A stretch of DNA of 64,000 nucleotides from CAWCDJ01 sp963794265 (lineage in GTDB: Bacteria > Acidobacteriota > Terriglobia > Bryobacterales > Bryobacteraceae): assembly GCA_963794265.1 (NCBI GenBank), contig CAWCDJ010000003.1:186001-250000 (forward strand), read 5' to 3'. Positions within the stretch are counted from its first letter, which is position 1. The number at the start of each line of letters is the position of its first letter. The position numbers and the translations under genes are program-made. This document shows positions 60,977 through 64,000 of this stretch, in pieces. The notes below the pieces were generated by a model. It saw only the letters and a list, made by a program, of their open reading frames with translations, was not told the DNA's origin and did not search any database.

Positions 60977-63562
60977 ATGGCCAAAGCGAGTATGACTGGC
61001 ACCAGACTGGGGAGCTACGAGATCTTGGACAAGCTCGGCGAAGGCGGCATGGGCGAAGTCTGGCGGGCGCGAGACGAACGCCTGAACCGCAGCGTCGCTA
61101 TCAAGATCCTGCCGGCGGAGGTGGCGGGCGACCCGGCCAGGCGGCAGCGCTTCGAGCAGGAGGCGCGGTCGCTCGCCGCGCTCAATCATCCCAACATCGT
61201 CGCGGTTTACGATGTCGGCCGGAACAACGGGCAATCCTACATCGTCTCGGAGTTGGTGGAGGGCGAGTCGCTGCGCGCCGTCATCGGGCGCGGGCCGCTC
61301 GCGCTGCGCAGCCTGCTCGACGTGGCGAATCAGACAGCGGAAGGGATGGCCGCGGCGCACGCCCTGGGGATCGTTCATCGCGACCTGAAGCCCGAAAACA
61401 TCATGGTCTCGCGGGAAGGCCGAGTGAAGCTCCTGGATTTCGGGCTGGCGAAACAGAACCTGGCCGCGGCCTCCGGTGAAGAAGGCGCGACGCTCGCCAT
61501 GTCTCATCCCGGAATGGTGCTCGGGACCGTGGGGTACATGTCGCCGGAACAGGCGCGCGGCGAGCCGGTGGATGCGCGCTCCGACATCTTCAGTTTCGGC
61601 TGCGTGCTCTATGAACTGGCCGCCGGGAAGCGCGCCTTTGGCGGCAAATCGGCGGCCGACGTGATGAGCGCCATCTTGCGCGAGGAGCCACCGGAACTCG
61701 CGGGCGCCGGTGTCCCGCTGCCTCCGCTGGTCGATGCCATCGTGCGGCGCTGTCTCGAGAAGCAGCCTTCGCGGCGATTCCAATCGGCGGCCGATCTGGC
61801 ATTCGCCCTGCAATCCATCTCCCACGCCTCGACCGCCCAATCGGCGGCGCTCCCGCCGCCCCCTCCAAGCCGCGCGTGGCGGAAGCCGGCGCTGGTCGCG
61901 GCGGCGGCGGTGCTCCTGTTTGCCGGCGGGTATTGGGTCCGGGGACGGCTCCCGGCGGCGCCGCCGCCCCAATTCCACCGCCTCACGTTCCGCGAGGGGC
62001 GTATCACAGCCGCCCGCCTGATGCCCGACGGCCGCAGCGTGATCTATGCGGCTGCCTGGGATGGCGGCGTGCCGCGTCTCTACCTCGGTACCACCGGCAG
62101 CCCCGAGGCGCGCGACCTGAATGCGCCGCCGGACAGCCGCCTGCTCGCGGTATCCTCCCTGTCCGACCTGGCACTCCTTGTGGGCCCGTTCAACCCCGAC
62201 GGTTCGGGGACGCTCTCCCGCACCTCTCTGGCCGGCGGTCAATCACGTGGCCTGCTGGATAACGTGCTGTTCGCGGATTGGTCGCCCGACGGCTCCGAGA
62301 TGGCGGTGATGCGCCGGATCGGCGGAGTCGGGCGCATCGAATACCCCATCGGTAAGGTTCTCTACCAGAGCGAGTGGCTGCGGCCGGAAATCCGCGTCTC
62401 CCCGGACGGCCGGCGCGTGGCGTTCGCCAGCTACGACCACGGCTCCGCGATCCGGATCGCCACCGTGGACCGAACCGGCAAGGTGCAAATGCTCGGGGTC
62501 GTCTCGGGCCAGACCTCACAGCCCGGATCGCCCGACCTCTGCTGGACGCGCGACGGCCGGGAGATCTGGTTCCGCTCTTTCGACGAGAACGCGCGGAACA
62601 CGATTCTGGCCATCGATCTGAGCGGCAAGCTGCGGGTGGTGGCGCGGTTTCCGGCTCGCATCAGCCTGTACGATATCGGCGCCGGCGGCCATGTGCTGCT
62701 CGCGACAGACAGCGGCCGCATGGGCATCCGGGCCCTCGCGCCCGGCGAAAGCGTCGAGCGCGATCTTTCCTCGCTCGAATCCAGCCTGCTGCGCGACATG
62801 ACGCCCGATGGCCGCGTCATCCTGGTCGACGTCCTGGGCGAAAGCGGCGGTCCGAAGGGCAGCATTTATTGGAGGCTCACCGACGGTTCGCCGCCAGTTC
62901 GCCTGGGCGACGGCTATGCTTTTGCCGTCTCCCCGGACGGCAAGTGGGTCACGGGTTACTCGTCTCGAGAAGATCTCACGCGGATGTACGAACTCATGCC
63001 GACCGGCCCCGGCGAGACCGTGCCGCTTTCGTTTCCGCAACTGCCCTCGAAGATGGGCGTCGTTACGGCGTGGCTGCCCGGAGACGGCAACTATCTGGTG
63101 GGCGGCCCTTCCAAAACCGGGAAATGGCAACTCTATTTGTGGAACCGGCCGGCCAATTCGCTGCGACCGGTTTCCCCGGACGACATGCGGGACAGCCTGC
63201 CGCTGGTCGCTCCCGGTGGTCAGCGCTTTGCCGCGGCCAGCCCTTCGCTCGGGTGGCTGGTTTGTGCCGTCGCCAACGGCGGCTGCCGCCCCATCCCCGG
63301 ATTAACTCATCACGATCTGCCCGTGGGTTGGAGCCAGGACGGGAAGTCCATTTACGTCGTAATGCACCACGACGAGAACCGCCTCTTTATGGTGTCGCTG
63401 ATCGACGTTGCAACCGGAGCCCGCACACCGTGGAAGCAGATCCGCCCGGCCGTGATGGTGGATGAGGTATCGAACCTGAAGCTCACCCCCGATGGCCGGG
63501 CCTATGCCTACAATTACTCGACGTCTCGCTCCGATCTATACCTGGCCGGGGGAGTTCAGTAA
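60977..63562 (+). CDS. Membrane Ser/Thr protein kinase with extracytoplasmic TolB-like propeller
   Basis: 861 residues. Kinase domain (about 13-275): Gly-loop LGEGGMGEVW, Lys43 in VAIKIL, catalytic Asp136 in VHRDLKPEN, DFG Asp154 and GTVGYMSPEQARG. One membrane helix (about 304-322, ALVAAAAVLLFAGGYWV) leads to a C-terminal beta-propeller with WD40/TolB-like units (ARLMPDGRSVIYAA, ADWSPDGSEMAV, IRVSPDGRRVAFASYD, FAVSPDGKWVTGY, GWSQDGKSIYVV). This is the PknB-type design frequent in acidobacteria. The ligand of the propeller is unknown. Start at 60977 or Met6 at 60992. Confidence 0.93.
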   Translation: MAKASMTGTRLGSYEILDKLGEGGMGEVWRARDERLNRSVAIKILPAEVAGDPARRQRFEQEARSLAALNHPNIVAVYDVGRNNGQSYIVSELVEGESLRAVIGRGPLALRSLLDVANQTAEGMAAAHALGIVHRDLKPENIMVSREGRVKLLDFGLAKQNLAAASGEEGATLAMSHPGMVLGTVGYMSPEQARGEPVDARSDIFSFGCVLYELAAGKRAFGGKSAADVMSAILREEPPELAGAGVPLPPLVDAIVRRCLEKQPSRRFQSAADLAFALQSISHASTAQSAALPPPPPSRAWRKPALVAAAAVLLFAGGYWVRGRLPAAPPPQFHRLTFREGRITAARLMPDGRSVIYAAAWDGGVPRLYLGTTGSPEARDLNAPPDSRLLAVSSLSDLALLVGPFNPDGSGTLSRTSLAGGQSRGLLDNVLFADWSPDGSEMAVMRRIGGVGRIEYPIGKVLYQSEWLRPEIRVSPDGRRVAFASYDHGSAIRIATVDRTGKVQMLGVVSGQTSQPGSPDLCWTRDGREIWFRSFDENARNTILAIDLSGKLRVVARFPARISLYDIGAGGHVLLATDSGRMGIRALAPGESVERDLSSLESSLLRDMTPDGRVILVDVLGESGGPKGSIYWRLTDGSPPVRLGDGYAFAVSPDGKWVTGYSSREDLTRMYELMPTGPGETVPLSFPQLPSKMGVVTAWLPGDGNYLVGGPSKTGKWQLYLWNRPANSLRPVSPDDMRDSLPLVAPGGQRFAAASPSLGWLVCAVANGGCRPIPGLTHHDLPVGWSQDGKSIYVVMHHDENRLFMVSLIDVATGARTPWKQIRPAVMVDEVSNLKLTPDGRAYAYNYSTSRSDLYLAGGVQ

Positions 63563-63586
63563 GTAGGATAGGCCTCCCGCCTGTTC
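63563..63586. repeat. Degenerate palindromic repeat family B, copy 4
   Basis: GTAGGATAGGCC-TCCC-GCCTGTTC keeps the left arm and loop, but the right arm is decayed. It begins at the base after the kinase stop codon. Confidence 0.6.
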
Positions 63587-63593
63587 GTGCAGA

Positions 63594-63620
63594 AAGGGGC
63601 CTGAGAAACTCCGGCCCCTT
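63594..63620. terminator. Bidirectional terminator-like hairpin
   Basis: AAGGGGCC (63594-63601) and GGCCCCTT (63613-63620) form an eight-base-pair stem with an 11-base loop between the convergent kinase and receptor genes. No U-tract of length is present. Confidence 0.6.
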
Positions 63621-63626
63621 CCCTAC

Positions 63627-64000
63627 TTAGAAGTGGATCCGAAGCCCGAACTGCATCTGGCGCGGCGTGTTTTGCTGTCCAGGTGTGTAATACGGGTTGT
63701 TAGAGCCAAACACGCCGAAATTGGCGGGGTCGCTGATGTCCAGGTAGGGGTCGCCCAATTGAGTGTGATTCAGCAGATTCGTGAATTGGAACATCAGGGT
63801 GGCGCCTACGCGCCCTTCCTTCCAGATGCCGATGTCCTTGGAGACGGTGGCGTCCAGGTTCCAGGTCGGCATGCCTCGGACCACGCCTCCGCCGCCGCAA
63901 CTAGTGTCGTACCCCAGGACGCACGGCCGGAACTCCTTGTAGACCTGGTCCGGATTCGCGAACATGTTGATGCCGTTGCCGCCGTTGCTCGGGTTCGAAT
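63627..64000 (-). CDS. TonB-dependent receptor, Oar-like (3' end only)
   Basis: Partial gene: the reading frame stays open to the window edge, so only the last about 124 residues are visible. It shows closing beta-strands of an outer-membrane barrel: MPTWNLDATVSKDIGIWKEGR (in part), VGATLMFQFTNLLNHTQLGDP, PRQMQFGLRIHF. The final Phe is the usual outer-membrane insertion signal. The N-R-based turn FTNLLNHTQ and DPANFGVFG are typical of acidobacterial Oar/carboxypeptidase-regulatory-like receptors. Substrate unknown. Confidence 0.85.
   Translation of the reverse strand, partial: SNPSNGGNGINMFANPDQVYKEFRPCVLGYDTSCGGGGVVRGMPTWNLDATVSKDIGIWKEGRVGATLMFQFTNLLNHTQLGDPYLDISDPANFGVFGSNNPYYTPGQQNTPRQMQFGLRIHF

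Overview
This window (about 63% G+C) looks like chromosome of an acidobacterium of the Bryobacterales/Solibacter type. The pointers are a VWFA-related protein of the acidobacterial kind next to a sortase, a secreted protein ending in the TIGR03437-type C-terminal domain known mainly from Solibacter, Ser/Thr kinases fused to TolB-like propellers, an Oar-like TonB receptor and zinc-finger anti-sigma cassettes. Genes are packed tightly, with many ATGA/GTGA overlaps and several convergent overlaps. I see no rRNA, functional tRNA, CRISPR array, prophage or insertion sequence, and no gene-free stretch longer than 300 bases.

Layout. 0-1.1 kb: a secreted alpha/beta hydrolase. 1.2-3.7 kb: a three-gene cell-surface cassette (LPKTG-tailed substrate, VWA protein, sortase) behind a 257-base leader. 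3.75-7.2 kb: a large secreted GH2 glycosidase with discoidin-like domains. 7.3-11.1 kb: an ECF sigma factor, its membrane anti-sigma factor and two exported HEAT-repeat proteins. 11.1-16.3 kb: an S46 dipeptidyl-peptidase of the DPP7 type and a DUF5107/TPR protein. 16.4-20.8 kb: small housekeeping genes (YdeI-like, Rsm22-like methyltransferase, aldo/keto reductase, HD hydrolase, acyltransferase 3, DUF4342).

20.8-32.6 kb is rich in threonine/glycine metabolism: threonine dehydrogenase divergent from an ATP-grasp ligase, then gcvT-gcvH-gcvPA-gcvPB running into a GT-C glycosyltransferase and a YggX-like gene, and a threonine/serine dehydratase. 32.6-35.7 kb: a histidine kinase/response regulator pair with a Spy-like periplasmic gene and a GTAAA-N6-GTAAA box, which resembles the Cpx envelope-stress system. 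35.8-38.6 kb: korDABC, a ferredoxin-dependent 2-oxoacid oxidoreductase. 38.8-44.8 kb: sufBCDSU-sufT-rrf2 for Fe-S assembly, which the ferredoxin-dependent enzymes need. 44.8-52.6 kb: phoH-ybeY-CNNM/CBS-era-BON-SMP30-NUDIX-mutS2. 52.7-60.5 kb: a phosphate locus, phoR-porin-pstSCAB-phoU, with a Pho-box-like direct repeat before pstS and no phoB. The window ends with an orphan receiver, a Ser/Thr kinase and the 3' end of a TonB-receptor gene.

Two families of short palindromic repeats are scattered through the window. Family A is a REP-like element (core CACGGTCGCGGCTCTGT). It is found between genes and also inside two coding regions, where it is translated. Family B is a hairpin (arms GGTAGGCC and GGCCTGCC). 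It supplies the stop codons of two genes and the likely ribosome-binding site of mutS2. These repeats, the sortase cassette in a presumably diderm organism and the Cpx-like operon are the most interesting items.
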